A stretch of DNA of 45,891 bases from CAYSAA01 sp964428905 (GCA_964428905.1 CAYSAA010000140.1:1-45891), one strand, 5' to 3'; counted from the first letter of the stretch, positions 33,491 to 43,085 are shown. The notes: generated from the letters alone by a model not told the origin. A program made the numbers and translations.

Positions 33491-35065
33491 CTAGATGATA
33501 GTAAGTCCTGAGAAGTTTACTTGTTTTTCTTTCTTTTGATTTTCACGAATGGTTTTCACTGCCTGGGGTAGAGACTCTAGAATATCCTGAGCAGTTATTC
33601 CATCTTCACCTTTTTCTTGAGCCGCTAGATCACCGGCAAATCCGTGAACAAGTGTGCCCTGTCTAACGGCGGATACAATCGGTAGGCCTAAGGTAAACAT
33701 AGCAGCTATTGTGCCAGTTAGCACATCTCCTGAACCAGCAGATGCCATACCGCTGTTTCCAGTCATATTGATGTATATTTCACCATTGGGTAATCCAATG
33801 ATGGAATGAGCACCTTTTAGCATACATATTGTATTATAGTTATGGGTGAATTCCTGAATAATATGGATTGGATCTTCTTTGATTTTTTGAGTCGTTTGTT
33901 TGATTAAACGTGCCATTTCTCCTGAATGAGGAGTTAAGATGGTAGGTTGTTGACGTTTATTTAGAATAGAGATATCATGACTCAAAGCAGTTAGACCATC
34001 ACCATCAATCAGTAGTGGTTTTTTTATCTCAACAATCAACTTTCTAACCAAAACCTGCGTTTCTTCCTGTAAGGATAAGCCAGGTCCAAGGATAACCACA
34101 TCCATTTTTTCTGAGCATGCCAGGAGTTCATCAAAATTATTCAAACTAATTGAGCCACTGTCAGTTTCTTTTTGTGGAAGAAAGACAATTTCACTGGCTT
34201 TAGTACTGATATATGGCACGACAGAAGCAGGGGCTGCCAATCGGGAATAGCCACCCCCGGCTTTCAGAAAAGAGAGAGATGAAAAGTAAGGCGCACCATA
34301 ATAGTTGTGAGCACCTGCTATGAAAAGTGCATCTCCAAAGGTTCCTTTGTGTCCGTCTTTCTGTCTGTCAGGAATCGCAAGAGGTATGTTGATTTGAGTT
34401 TTTAGATCTTCACTTTCATATAATGCGGGTGGAAAAGAGATATGGGAAATAGAAAGATTTCCACCATATTCATAGCCAGGATAGAGTATATTTCCCATTT
34501 TAGGAAGCCCAAATGTGATCGTATAATCTGCTTTAATGGCAATCCCACTGATTGTGCCATTATTGCCGTTGATACCGGAAGGAATATCAATACTGATAAC
34601 CGGGTTACTCATTTGATTAATTAGTTGAATCACCTGAAAATAGGTTCCGGTAATATCTCTCGTTAGTCCGGTACCAAAAATTGCATCCACAATAATGTTA
34701 TCAGATTTGATTAATGATTTGACTTTTTCTATGCTGGGCATAATTAGAATAGGTAAATCTATTTTTTGAATAATCTGCCAGTTTTTTAAGGCAGCACCCT
34801 TGTATTTTTCCGGGTTACTTAATATACAGAGCTTGATATGAGCACCGTTAGAATATAATTTTCTCGCCACGACCAAGCCGTCTCCGCCATTGTTTCCAGT
34901 GCCACAAAAGATCAAGAAATGTCTATTTCTGATACCAAGTTTTTTGGCAATAGTTTGACAAACTGCCATACCTGCATTTTCCATCAAAAGTTCATCGCTG
35001 ATTCCGTATTTTTGGATTGCGTCGCGATCCATATTTTGTATTTCTTCTACCCAGGCAATTTTCAT
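33491..35065 (-). CDS. nnr: Bifunctional NAD(P)H-hydrate repair enzyme Nnr
   Basis: A 524-residue protein with two catalytic domains that repair hydrated NADH and NADPH (NAD(P)HX). Residues ~1-215 are the epimerase (NnrE/YjeF-N): MDRDAIQKYGISDELLMENAG, FCGTGNNGGDGLVVARKL, IVDAIFGTGL and SIDIPSGINGNNG. Residues ~225-510 are the ADP/ATP-dependent dehydratase (NnrD, ribokinase-like): GAPYFSSLSFLKAGGGYSRLA, LGPGLSLQ, ILTPHSGEMARLI and the GNSGMASAGSGDVLTGTIAAM loop. It is transcribed away from the giant NadD-like gene across a 677-base gap, and the shared interest in pyridine nucleotides is notable. A BamE-like lipoprotein gene converges on its 3' end. Confidence 0.95.
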   Translation of the reverse strand: MKIAWVEEIQNMDRDAIQKYGISDELLMENAGMAVCQTIAKKLGIRNRHFLIFCGTGNNGGDGLVVARKLYSNGAHIKLCILSNPEKYKGAALKNWQIIQKIDLPILIMPSIEKVKSLIKSDNIIVDAIFGTGLTRDITGTYFQVIQLINQMSNPVISIDIPSGINGNNGTISGIAIKADYTITFGLPKMGNILYPGYEYGGNLSISHISFPPALYESEDLKTQINIPLAIPDRQKDGHKGTFGDALFIAGAHNYYGAPYFSSLSFLKAGGGYSRLAAPASVVPYISTKASEIVFLPQKETDSGSISLNNFDELLACSEKMDVVILGPGLSLQEETQVLVRKLIVEIKKPLLIDGDGLTALSHDISILNKRQQPTILTPHSGEMARLIKQTTQKIKEDPIHIIQEFTHNYNTICMLKGAHSIIGLPNGEIYINMTGNSGMASAGSGDVLTGTIAAMFTLGLPIVSAVRQGTLVHGFAGDLAAQEKGEDGITAQDILESLPQAVKTIRENQKKEKQVNFSGLTII

Positions 35066-35742
35066 TGATTATCCCTCTTTTCCTGGTGTGTAACAGAAAA
35101 GACTTAGATACTATATAATATAACTTGAATATGATAAGATTAGCAAATATATTTATAATTAAAGGTAAGTCATAAAAAAAAGATGTTTTATACTGGAAAA
35201 ACAGTTTTTCCCGTACATAACCTTCTGGTATTTATGTGCCTTATTTGGCACTAAAAAAATAGGTTTTTTTCATTTCTTCGATTGATGTTTTAATTTCAAA
35301 GACATATTGACAGTTCTGACATTAGTACTTGTAGTTGGTCTAAAGGACTTGAAATACTTTCCAACTTGGAAAACTCAATCCCTGATCAATATTTTATAGT
35401 AAGGGAGACAAATTTACAAATTTTTAGATGTTAACATAGTATGGCCATCAGATATCCTGATGATTGTATTCAGAATGATTAAGTTTTATTTATGAGGTTA
35501 TACTCTTTAAAAGATTGCTCATCCATGTTTATAATATAATATAGGTGTGGAGATAGGTTTCAGGTATTGGCGATAGGTTCAGTAGTAGCTCAAGTTTTAT
35601 TGATGATATTAATTTAGCTTAGCATATTTAGCACAGGTCTGAATAGGGAAATGAGCTAATAGGTATATAAAATATTTGGATAGTAAGAACAAAGATAGTA
35701 AAATAAATGGTAAAGATTATTTTAAAAGTCTGAGCGTAAGCA
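35066..35742. other. 677-base intergenic region with several hairpins and palindromes
   Basis: Between divergent nnr and the giant multidomain gene. It contains no open gene. Structured elements: GGAAAAA/TTTTTCC with a 3-base loop at 35195-35211; GTGCC/GGCAC with a 6-base loop at 35236-35251; the odd palindrome TTTCCAA-C-TTGGAAA at 35358-35372; and CATCAG/CTGATG with a 5-base loop at 35446-35462. Near-direct repeats GATAGGTTTCAG (35552-35563) and GATAGGTTCAG (35572-35582) follow. A TTGCTC / TAATAT pair at 35515-35542 (16-base spacer) is a weak promoter candidate for the + strand. The individual roles are not known. Confidence 0.5.
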
Positions 35743-38700
35743 ATGAAATCAAAAAAACAAATGCATAAAATAGAATCAGTGATTAAGGAACTATTTGAAG
35801 AGATATCCCGAATTGACCTTTTGAAAAGATATAGCATAGAGGTCAATGATATCAAAGAATTAGAAGAGGATAACGATTTTATTAGAAGTCTATTCCGAAA
35901 TATAAGCCAACAAAAACTTGATGCGTATCAAACACTGGAACTATTCTGGCGTAGATTCCAAGCTATTGATGAAACTCTCAGTAAAGAAGAATGGCTAAAA
36001 CAGATCTATCATTTTTGTCAATTTTTATCTTTTCCCGATACTAGACCGGAATTGAAAGAGATGACTTTGTCTAGAAGGAAATTATTATATATATTTTTAC
36101 TAACTTACCGCAAAATGATTACTCTACAAAAACAGCACGAGGTAGACCTCTTTATTTTTCAGTACCCCCTTACTTTTTTATCAAGCAAAGAAATAGAGCT
36201 ATTAGAACAACCCCAGGAGTACCAACGTTTTTTAGATGCTTTTGATCAGCTATTTGTTTATGAAATGATGACTTTAAGCAGAGAGATATATAAATATAAT
36301 ACAATGGATCATATTTGTGGTGTCCATGCTTTGGCTTTAAGTATTGCCAGGCAGATACAAAGACAGGGTTTCTCACTTGATTTGGGTATTGTTTCCGGAT
36401 CTGCTGCGGGTCATGATGTGGGAAAGTATGGTTGTCGTTCCAGTGAGCAAAAAAGAGTTCCCTACCTTCATTATTATTATACTGATATATGGTTTCAGCG
36501 GCAGAATATTACTTATATCGGCCATATTGCAGTCAATCATTCAGTTTGGGATTTAGAGCTGGAAAATCTTTCTCTGGAAGCACTCATCCTGATTTATTCC
36601 GATTTTCGTGTTAAGAACAAGATAAATACAGATCAGATGAACATTTATAGCCTTCAGGAATCTTTTCAGGTTATTTTAAGCAAACTGGACAATGTGGATG
36701 AAAAGAAAGAAAGAAGATACCGCCGGGTTTTTGCCAAGTTAAAGGATTTTGAAGACTTTTTAATAGAAAATGGTGTCGATATAAATCTTATTCCATTGCC
36801 TGATAAAAAACATCACCCGGTTAAAAAACAACGTTTTTTCCCCTTGCTTAATGGGGATGAAGTAATTCAACAAATCAAATATCTGTCTTGGGAGCACAGT
36901 TTTCAGTTGATGTTCCAGTTAAGAAATGAATCCTCCATTAACTCTATCCTTGAGTCTGCCCGTAGTGAGGTTAATTGGCAGAATCTTCAGGAATATCTAA
37001 GTATATTTTCGGAATATGCTACCTATCTTAATCAGAATGAAAAGATTTTAGCATTGAATTTTTTATATGATCAGCTTACCTTTTCGGAAGAAGGGGTTAG
37101 AAGAAAAAGTGCTAAACTTATTGGGTATTTAATCGCTAGCTTTGACGAAAAATATCGCAAAGAAATCCCTGATGATGTGAGTATAAAAGCATCAAAAGTA
37201 AAGAGTACAGATCTATTAGAGAAATATATTCAATTATTTACTGAGCCTAATTATAAAACCTCGGAACTCAATCAGTGCAGAATAAGAGAAAACCTTCCTT
37301 TTATGTTTGATGCTTTATTTGAGAATAGTCAAGGGCGGCAATTGGTGCAATATCTACAAATTATTAAAAAGCATTATGAGCAAATTAATTTTCATCATGT
37401 TCCTAAAAATATCGCTATTTATTTAGTTCAGGGATTAAAGAATATTCCTTTTTCTTCTAAAAATGGGATTGATTCTGTTTTCTGTCAATTTCTGATCCGT
37501 TTTATACAGCATGAGGAAAAAGTCTTGCGTATCAACGCATTGGATGTGATAGATTATATTTTAGATGAAGTATCTGATAAAGACCCTTTTCGGGAATTAT
37601 GTCAATCAGCTCTGATGCAAATAGATGAATGTTCAGTGATTCCTGCTGAGAATTATCTTAGATTCAGAATAATAAAAAAAATTAAAGCTAAACAGTCTTT
37701 AGTAGATCGATTTAAACGATATTGCCTGCAGGATATTCAGAAGATCGATCGGATGTATTTGAATAATTTAAAGTCCTCCACTGATGCAATTATTAAGAAA
37801 GTCCAAATCGATATGTTGGCCCAAAGGGCTAAGTTGAATCGAGATGAAGCTGTTTATACTGCCCTGCATTTTTGTAATATACTGAAGGTAAGCACTCATG
37901 AACCGATTCGTAATTATGCAGGACGCGTCCTTATCAAAATCATTCCTTACTTGACTGTAGAGCAAAAAAATGATATTTCTATTGAGCTCTTAAAGGCTTT
38001 GGAAATTGATGATTATCAATATACAAAATATATTCCCTATTATCTGGGGCAATCAATTCCCTTTTTACCCCCTCGTGAAATAGATGAATTCATTGATGAC
38101 TTAGAACAAAAGATCAAGATAGCTGACCAATGGACTTGCACATTGCTCATCCGAACGATTGCAGTAGCGATAAGTCGTTATGCCTCTTATCGTGAAAGGT
38201 ATAAAGAAGAGTATGTCTCTTACAAAAAAAGATTAATTCGAATGCTGGGAATTTTAATGAATGGTTTGGCACATCATGATCTTCTTGTTAAACGGGTAAC
38301 TTCAAGGGTCATTGGTAAAGAAATATTTGCTTCCAATCATCTTACTCTGAAGGATAAGAATGATATTTTTATACTCATTGCCAAGAAACTGCTGAACTTA
38401 ATTGCTACTATCTCTCAGCAGGATATTCTACTTTTCTTTTCTAATACAGTTGCTCTTCATCAACTTTATGTCTTTATTTCCAATTATCATTTCTATGAAG
38501 GGGAAATAAGCCTGCAGGTTCCTGGACGTATTGCTTTTTTCCCGGGATCGTTTGATCCTTTTTCATTAAGTCATAAGGAGATTGTACGGGAGATTGAGAA
38601 TATGGGTATGGAGGTGTATCTATCCGTAGATGAATTTTCTTGGTCCAAACGAACACAGCCACATCTCTATCGAAAAAATTTGATTAATATGTCTATTGCA

Positions 38701-40740
38701 GATGAATTAAATGTCTACCTTTATCCGGAAAATTTACCCAGCAATATTGCCAACCCTGATGATTTGAGGATGCTCAAGAGAGAATTTCCTCATTCTAAAA
38801 TTTATTTAGTGGCTGGAAGTGATGTTCTGTTAAACGCATCAGCCTATCTTGATGTAAAGGATAAAAATTCTATAATTCATTTCCCCCATATTGTTTTTAG
38901 CCGAAAGCCGTTTCATCTTTCTGAAAAGCAACAAAAAAGATACCAGGAAATCATCAATAAACTTGGGTCAGAAGTTATTCAGCTGAACCTGCAGGCACCT
39001 TTAGAAGAAATAAGCTCCAGCCAGATTAGAAGAAATGTTGATAATCATCGCGATATATCTGATTTAGTCGATCCATTAGCAGAGCGCTATATCTATCAAT
39101 TTGGTCTGTATCAAAGGGAGCCACAGTATAAATCTACCTTACAAAAAGTTTATGCCAAAGTAGAAGTTATAGAACATATGAAAGATTCAGTTATGGAAGA
39201 ACTGGTTGAAGAAGTTTTTCCAGAAAACCTTCAACAAAGAGCACTGGATAGTTTAAGAGAGTTTAATAAAAAACTTAATCCTCGAATCATTCTATTAAAA
39301 GACATACATAATACTGAGAAGGTATTTGGCTTTGCTGCCATTCACTGGGTTCGTTCCAGTTTTTTCTATCATGAATTTGAGGATAATATTATTTCTCAGT
39401 ATATCAGAGACCATGCTACCGGTCGTACCATTGTTATTGATGGGGTTTTTACTGTTTCCTCAGAGGAAAACATTTCACAGTTTAGGGATTTAAGCCAGGT
39501 TATTTTAACCGAAGTCCTTACTTTCTGTGTTCAAAAAGACTATGATTATGCAGTTTATAAAAATATGATTCCTGAAATATTTACTCCGGAATTAATAAGG
39601 ACATTAGAGCTGTTTGGATTTTCAGAATTACCAGTTGGCAATCAGTCTTACTCTGTGATGGCTGTAGATATTCGAAAGCCCTGTACAATAAGCCTGGATA
39701 TAGAAACACTCATCAAGGAACCATTCATGCAAAGTTACAGAGTTAGAGAAGCCATACGCCTGGCACGCATCAATTTGCAGAGAGTGATGACTCAATTATA
39801 CCCCGGGCACCTGTTAATTCCCTTTAATATAGATTTGATTAACCAGTCTATTGTTTCTAAGGTCTGCCATGAAAACAGAGTGCCTACCGAACAAGGAAGT
39901 GAACGAAACTTGGGACCATTAATGTGTGTGCCCTTTGGAAAAATTCTACATAAAATGGTTGTACCTAATACAATCACTAAATCACTGCATACTGATAAGA
40001 TTTTTACACCGGACATGCAACATTTTAAAATTGATTCTTTTGGTTATTACATGAGCCTGGAAAATCAGGTTAAGATGATCAGATCTTTCAATCGCCCGGT
40101 GTTGCTGATTGATGATCTACTTCATAAAGGCTATCGTCTAAGAGCCTTGAGCCCATTGCTTAAAAAAGAAAATATTAAAGTACACAAGATTATTGTTGGC
40201 CTGTTGTCAGGGAGAGGGAAAGAATTGGCTATGATTCAGAAACGGTCAGTGGATTGTGCTTATTTTATTCCAAATCTCCGTGTATGGTTTAATGAAAGCG
40301 ATTTATATCCTTTTATTGGGGGAGACGGATTATTTAGAAATGAATCTGAACAGGGTAATTTAGTTAGATCAATTAATATGATTCTACCTTTTGCCTATCC
40401 AGTATTTTTAAAAGGGGTAGAACAGGAAACGATTTATATCTTTTCAGAAACATGTATAGAAAATGCTATTCAAATTATGAAAGCACTTGAAGAAGAATAT
40501 CAGGCAATTTATCACCGTAAATTGACCTTAGGGCATCTTGGTGAGGTCTGTCTTTATCCTCGTTATCCGGATCATGGAAAACATATGAATTATAATCTGT
40601 CCATGGCAACTTCGATGTATTTAGAAAACAATCTGGAATTGTTGCATAGAATATGGGAAGGAGGAGCAAAGGTCAATCATAAAGATTTACTACTTTATCC
40701 ACATTCTCGGGAATTTAATATACGAAAGGAAGTTTTATGA
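35743..40740 (+). CDS. Giant HD / HEAT-like / NadD-like / GNAT-like / PRTase-like protein
   Basis: A 1665-residue soluble protein. In order: an N-terminal helical part (~1-180); an HD phosphohydrolase domain (~185-350: His190, His195, His224-Asp225 in AGHDVGKYG, His261, His266, Asp287); a long helical, HEAT-like region (~370-915); a NadD/cytidylyltransferase-like domain (~925-1110: FFPGSFDPFSLSHKEIV with His944, ISSSQIRRN at 1090-1098); a GNAT-like domain (~1130-1340, GFAAIHWVR at 1196-1204); and a type I phosphoribosyltransferase-like domain (~1350-1560, PVLLIDDLLHKGYRL with Asp1457-Asp1458). It shares a 4-base overlap with the next gene. The domain motifs are visible; a role in a pyridine-nucleotide-like cofactor is inferred. 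The NTase HxGH motif is SLSH here. Confidence 0.85.
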   Translation: MKSKKQMHKIESVIKELFEEISRIDLLKRYSIEVNDIKELEEDNDFIRSLFRNISQQKLDAYQTLELFWRRFQAIDETLSKEEWLKQIYHFCQFLSFPDTRPELKEMTLSRRKLLYIFLLTYRKMITLQKQHEVDLFIFQYPLTFLSSKEIELLEQPQEYQRFLDAFDQLFVYEMMTLSREIYKYNTMDHICGVHALALSIARQIQRQGFSLDLGIVSGSAAGHDVGKYGCRSSEQKRVPYLHYYYTDIWFQRQNITYIGHIAVNHSVWDLELENLSLEALILIYSDFRVKNKINTDQMNIYSLQESFQVILSKLDNVDEKKERRYRRVFAKLKDFEDFLIENGVDINLIPLPDKKHHPVKKQRFFPLLNGDEVIQQIKYLSWEHSFQLMFQLRNESSINSILESARSEVNWQNLQEYLSIFSEYATYLNQNEKILALNFLYDQLTFSEEGVRRKSAKLIGYLIASFDEKYRKEIPDDVSIKASKVKSTDLLEKYIQLFTEPNYKTSELNQCRIRENLPFMFDALFENSQGRQLVQYLQIIKKHYEQINFHHVPKNIAIYLVQGLKNIPFSSKNGIDSVFCQFLIRFIQHEEKVLRINALDVIDYILDEVSDKDPFRELCQSALMQIDECSVIPAENYLRFRIIKKIKAKQSLVDRFKRYCLQDIQKIDRMYLNNLKSSTDAIIKKVQIDMLAQRAKLNRDEAVYTALHFCNILKVSTHEPIRNYAGRVLIKIIPYLTVEQKNDISIELLKALEIDDYQYTKYIPYYLGQSIPFLPPREIDEFIDDLEQKIKIADQWTCTLLIRTIAVAISRYASYRERYKEEYVSYKKRLIRMLGILMNGLAHHDLLVKRVTSRVIGKEIFASNHLTLKDKNDIFILIAKKLLNLIATISQQDILLFFSNTVALHQLYVFISNYHFYEGEISLQVPGRIAFFPGSFDPFSLSHKEIVREIENMGMEVYLSVDEFSWSKRTQPHLYRKNLINMSIADELNVYLYPENLPSNIANPDDLRMLKREFPHSKIYLVAGSDVLLNASAYLDVKDKNSIIHFPHIVFSRKPFHLSEKQQKRYQEIINKLGSEVIQLNLQAPLEEISSSQIRRNVDNHRDISDLVDPLAERYIYQFGLYQREPQYKSTLQKVYAKVEVIEHMKDSVMEELVEEVFPENLQQRALDSLREFNKKLNPRIILLKDIHNTEKVFGFAAIHWVRSSFFYHEFEDNIISQYIRDHATGRTIVIDGVFTVSSEENISQFRDLSQVILTEVLTFCVQKDYDYAVYKNMIPEIFTPELIRTLELFGFSELPVGNQSYSVMAVDIRKPCTISLDIETLIKEPFMQSYRVREAIRLARINLQRVMTQLYPGHLLIPFNIDLINQSIVSKVCHENRVPTEQGSERNLGPLMCVPFGKILHKMVVPNTITKSLHTDKIFTPDMQHFKIDSFGYYMSLENQVKMIRSFNRPVLLIDDLLHKGYRLRALSPLLKKENIKVHKIIVGLLSGRGKELAMIQKRSVDCAYFIPNLRVWFNESDLYPFIGGDGLFRNESEQGNLVRSINMILPFAYPVFLKGVEQETIYIFSETCIENAIQIMKALEEEYQAIYHRKLTLGHLGEVCLYPRYPDHGKHMNYNLSMATSMYLENNLELLHRIWEGGAKVNHKDLLLYPHSREFNIRKEVL

Positions 40741-42011
40741 TCTACTATTATCGCTTACCTAAAAAAATACTTTTTTCGGAAATGAAAATAAAAAATTTGC
40801 AGCCAGTCGAACTGGGTCATACTAACATTGAGAGGAATAAATATATTTACTTTCTTCAAGAAAGAGACTGGCAAAAAGTCAATCCTTTGGTTGCCCTTAT
40901 TCACCCGGATCAAATAGTTAATAAAGAAGGAGATATCAGTATTCTGCAAAAACCCAATAAAATGAGTAATAATTTTGATTTTTTTCCTGATTGGATTAAA
41001 GATAAAATCGAGAAAAGAGAAGTTGGTCTATGTAATTGTGGCAACCCTCGCTGGAAGAATCGCCTGGAATGGGAATATCCAGATCAATGGCAGATCAATG
41101 TGATTGGACTGGGAAATGTCGGGGGCACACTGATAACTGGTTTACGTTTGTTAGGAGAGGAAAGGATCAAAACGATAGGTATTTTTGATACTAATGAGAA
41201 GGCTGTTTCACGCTGGGAGCAAGAGGCGAATCAAATTATTGATGCTTCAGGTGAGAAGAAATTCCCCCCGGTTAAGGAAATCCAATCTGACGAGATTTTC
41301 CAGGCTGATATGGTGGTATTTTGCATATCAATCGGAGTCCCTCCACCAGGAAGGGAAGTCCAGGATGTCAGGATGTTGCAATTGCAGGCCAATTCAAGAA
41401 TTATCAATTATTATGCTCAACGGGCTAGAAAAGTCCAATATAATGGAATTTTTGCAGTGGTTTCTGATCCCGTGGATTTACTATGCCAGGGTGCCTTTTT
41501 AGTGAGCAATCTTAATGAAGAAGGTAAGCCAGATGGCAAAGGTCTCAGTGCTGATCAGATTAGAGGGTTTGGTTTAGGTGTTATGCACGGTCGGGCATGC
41601 TATTATGCGGAAAAAGATGCCAAGACACAACATTACCAAAAAAAAGGGCGAGCTTTTGGACCGCATGGAAAAGGACTAATCATTGCTGATAATGTAGAAG
41701 ATTATAATCAAAAAATTTCTTCTCTTCTAACCCAAAAAGCCTTAAATGCTAATATTGAACTGAGAAAAATAGGCTTTAAACCTTATATTGCTCCGGCATT
41801 GTCTTCTGGTGCACTTTCATTACTAGCTTTAATCAATGGACAGTGGCATTATAGTGCCGGGTTTTTGGGAGGAATTTTTTGGGGATCCAGGAATCGTCAA
41901 ACACCTGTAGGACTGGAATGGGAACAGTTCAATCTACATCAAAATTTATTTCAGCATCTGGATAAAAGCTATCAGCAAGCAAAAAAACAGGCAAAAAACT
42001 TGGAGAAATAG
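40737..42011 (+). CDS. Lactate/malate dehydrogenase-like NAD-binding protein
   Basis: A 424-residue protein. After about 118 residues of unknown sequence, which include a Cys99-x-Cys101 pair (CNCGNP), comes a Rossmann domain INVIGLGNVGGTLITGLRLLG (Gly124, Gly126, Gly129) with IGIFDTNEKAVSRWEQEANQI, typical of the lactate/malate dehydrogenase superfamily, then FCISIGVPPPGREVQDVRM and AVVSDPVDLLCQGAF in place of the usual NPVD. The catalytic His of LDH is not obvious, so the reaction is unknown. It begins with ATG 40737 inside the stop of the giant gene (ATGA), ends one base before the next ATG, and so belongs to the same transcript. No assigned family name. Confidence 0.8.
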   Translation: MIYYYRLPKKILFSEMKIKNLQPVELGHTNIERNKYIYFLQERDWQKVNPLVALIHPDQIVNKEGDISILQKPNKMSNNFDFFPDWIKDKIEKREVGLCNCGNPRWKNRLEWEYPDQWQINVIGLGNVGGTLITGLRLLGEERIKTIGIFDTNEKAVSRWEQEANQIIDASGEKKFPPVKEIQSDEIFQADMVVFCISIGVPPPGREVQDVRMLQLQANSRIINYYAQRARKVQYNGIFAVVSDPVDLLCQGAFLVSNLNEEGKPDGKGLSADQIRGFGLGVMHGRACYYAEKDAKTQHYQKKGRAFGPHGKGLIIADNVEDYNQKISSLLTQKALNANIELRKIGFKPYIAPALSSGALSLLALINGQWHYSAGFLGGIFWGSRNRQTPVGLEWEQFNLHQNLFQHLDKSYQQAKKQAKNLEK

Positions 42012-43085
42012 ATGGTTAAAGATTTGGTTATTTTATTGCCAGGTAAAATATCCTCAGAATTTATGAGGGTTATAGACGAGGCAGTCGCAGGGCATCAAGG
42101 CAAAATGATTACCCGAGTAGAGGACATTCCGCCTTTACAGAATAGAAAAATATTGTGGGCTGTGGAATTAAATGAATATGGTTTTAATCTTTCACTTGAA
42201 GAGATGCTGCAAGCAATTAGCAAGAGAGGAGAAGGATCATTAGAAAATTCACAGGGGGCAATAATGATTCAAAGTCCTGTTGAACTATGGACCAAATGTA
42301 TTGTACATCGTATTATTTTACAAACTAACCAGCTGGGAAGTCGGTATATGGGTCATCCGGTAGTAGAGGCAACGAGAAATCTAGTGAATTTTCTAACCTG
42401 GCAAAAACAACTAAAGATCCCCTTATTTGAGATTTATAGAAAGAATAGCCGTAATTTAGTTCGTAGATTGATAAAAAATAATGAAATTATTTTAGAAAAC
42501 CCAAACATTTTAGTACTGTATTCGAATCCAAGAAAAACTTCCAACACCATGATGCTCTGGCAGATGGTAAAAAATTATATTTCGTACGATCGAGAGAAGT
42601 TGGTGGAACAACATGTTGAAAACGGAACAATTGTTGATTGTCGGGGGTGTTTATATAAGACTTGCAAACATTATAGTGAAAGAAAAAGCTGTTTTTATGG
42701 CGGAATCATGGTTCAGGAAATTTTACCTGCTATAGAAAAGGCGGATTACTTGATATGGCTTTGTCCAAATTACAATGACGCTGTATCTGCTAAGTTAATG
42801 GCTGTTATTAATCGGTTAACAGTTCTTTACAAAAGAGTAAATTTTTACCAAAAATCATTTTTTGCGATTATTGTTTCTGGTAATTCTGGAAACGAAAATG
42901 TTGCTATGCAGTTAATCGGAGCCTTAAATGTTAATAAAGGTTTAAAGCTCCCACCTTATTTTAGTTTAATGGCTATTGCCAATGATCCGGGTGCTGTAAA
43001 GAAAATTACCAATATTCAAAAGAAAGCTCGAGATTTTGCCCAGAATATTTGTAAAGAGGTCGATATACAGTTTGATATTCCATAA
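42012..43085 (+). CDS. NADPH-dependent FMN reductase-like protein with four-Cys motif
   Basis: A 357-residue protein. The first ~155 residues (VILLPGKISSEFMRVIDEAV, SVQ-type NEYGFNLSLEEMLQAIS) have no family I recognise. From ~163 it carries a flavodoxin-like domain: ILVLYSNPRKTSNTMMLWQMV (FMN phosphate loop), then a Cys cluster Cys210-x2-Cys213-x4-Cys218-x8-Cys227, then KADYLIWLCPNYNDAVSAKLMAVINRL. That resembles the iron-sulfur flavoproteins (compact Cys motif plus FMN domain), though with longer spacing. It directly follows the dehydrogenase-like gene without a gap and precedes nicotinamidase. It may supply electrons to its neighbours; that is inference. Confidence 0.8.
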   Translation: MVKDLVILLPGKISSEFMRVIDEAVAGHQGKMITRVEDIPPLQNRKILWAVELNEYGFNLSLEEMLQAISKRGEGSLENSQGAIMIQSPVELWTKCIVHRIILQTNQLGSRYMGHPVVEATRNLVNFLTWQKQLKIPLFEIYRKNSRNLVRRLIKNNEIILENPNILVLYSNPRKTSNTMMLWQMVKNYISYDREKLVEQHVENGTIVDCRGCLYKTCKHYSERKSCFYGGIMVQEILPAIEKADYLIWLCPNYNDAVSAKLMAVINRLTVLYKRVNFYQKSFFAIIVSGNSGNENVAMQLIGALNVNKGLKLPPYFSLMAIANDPGAVKKITNIQKKARDFAQNICKEVDIQFDIP

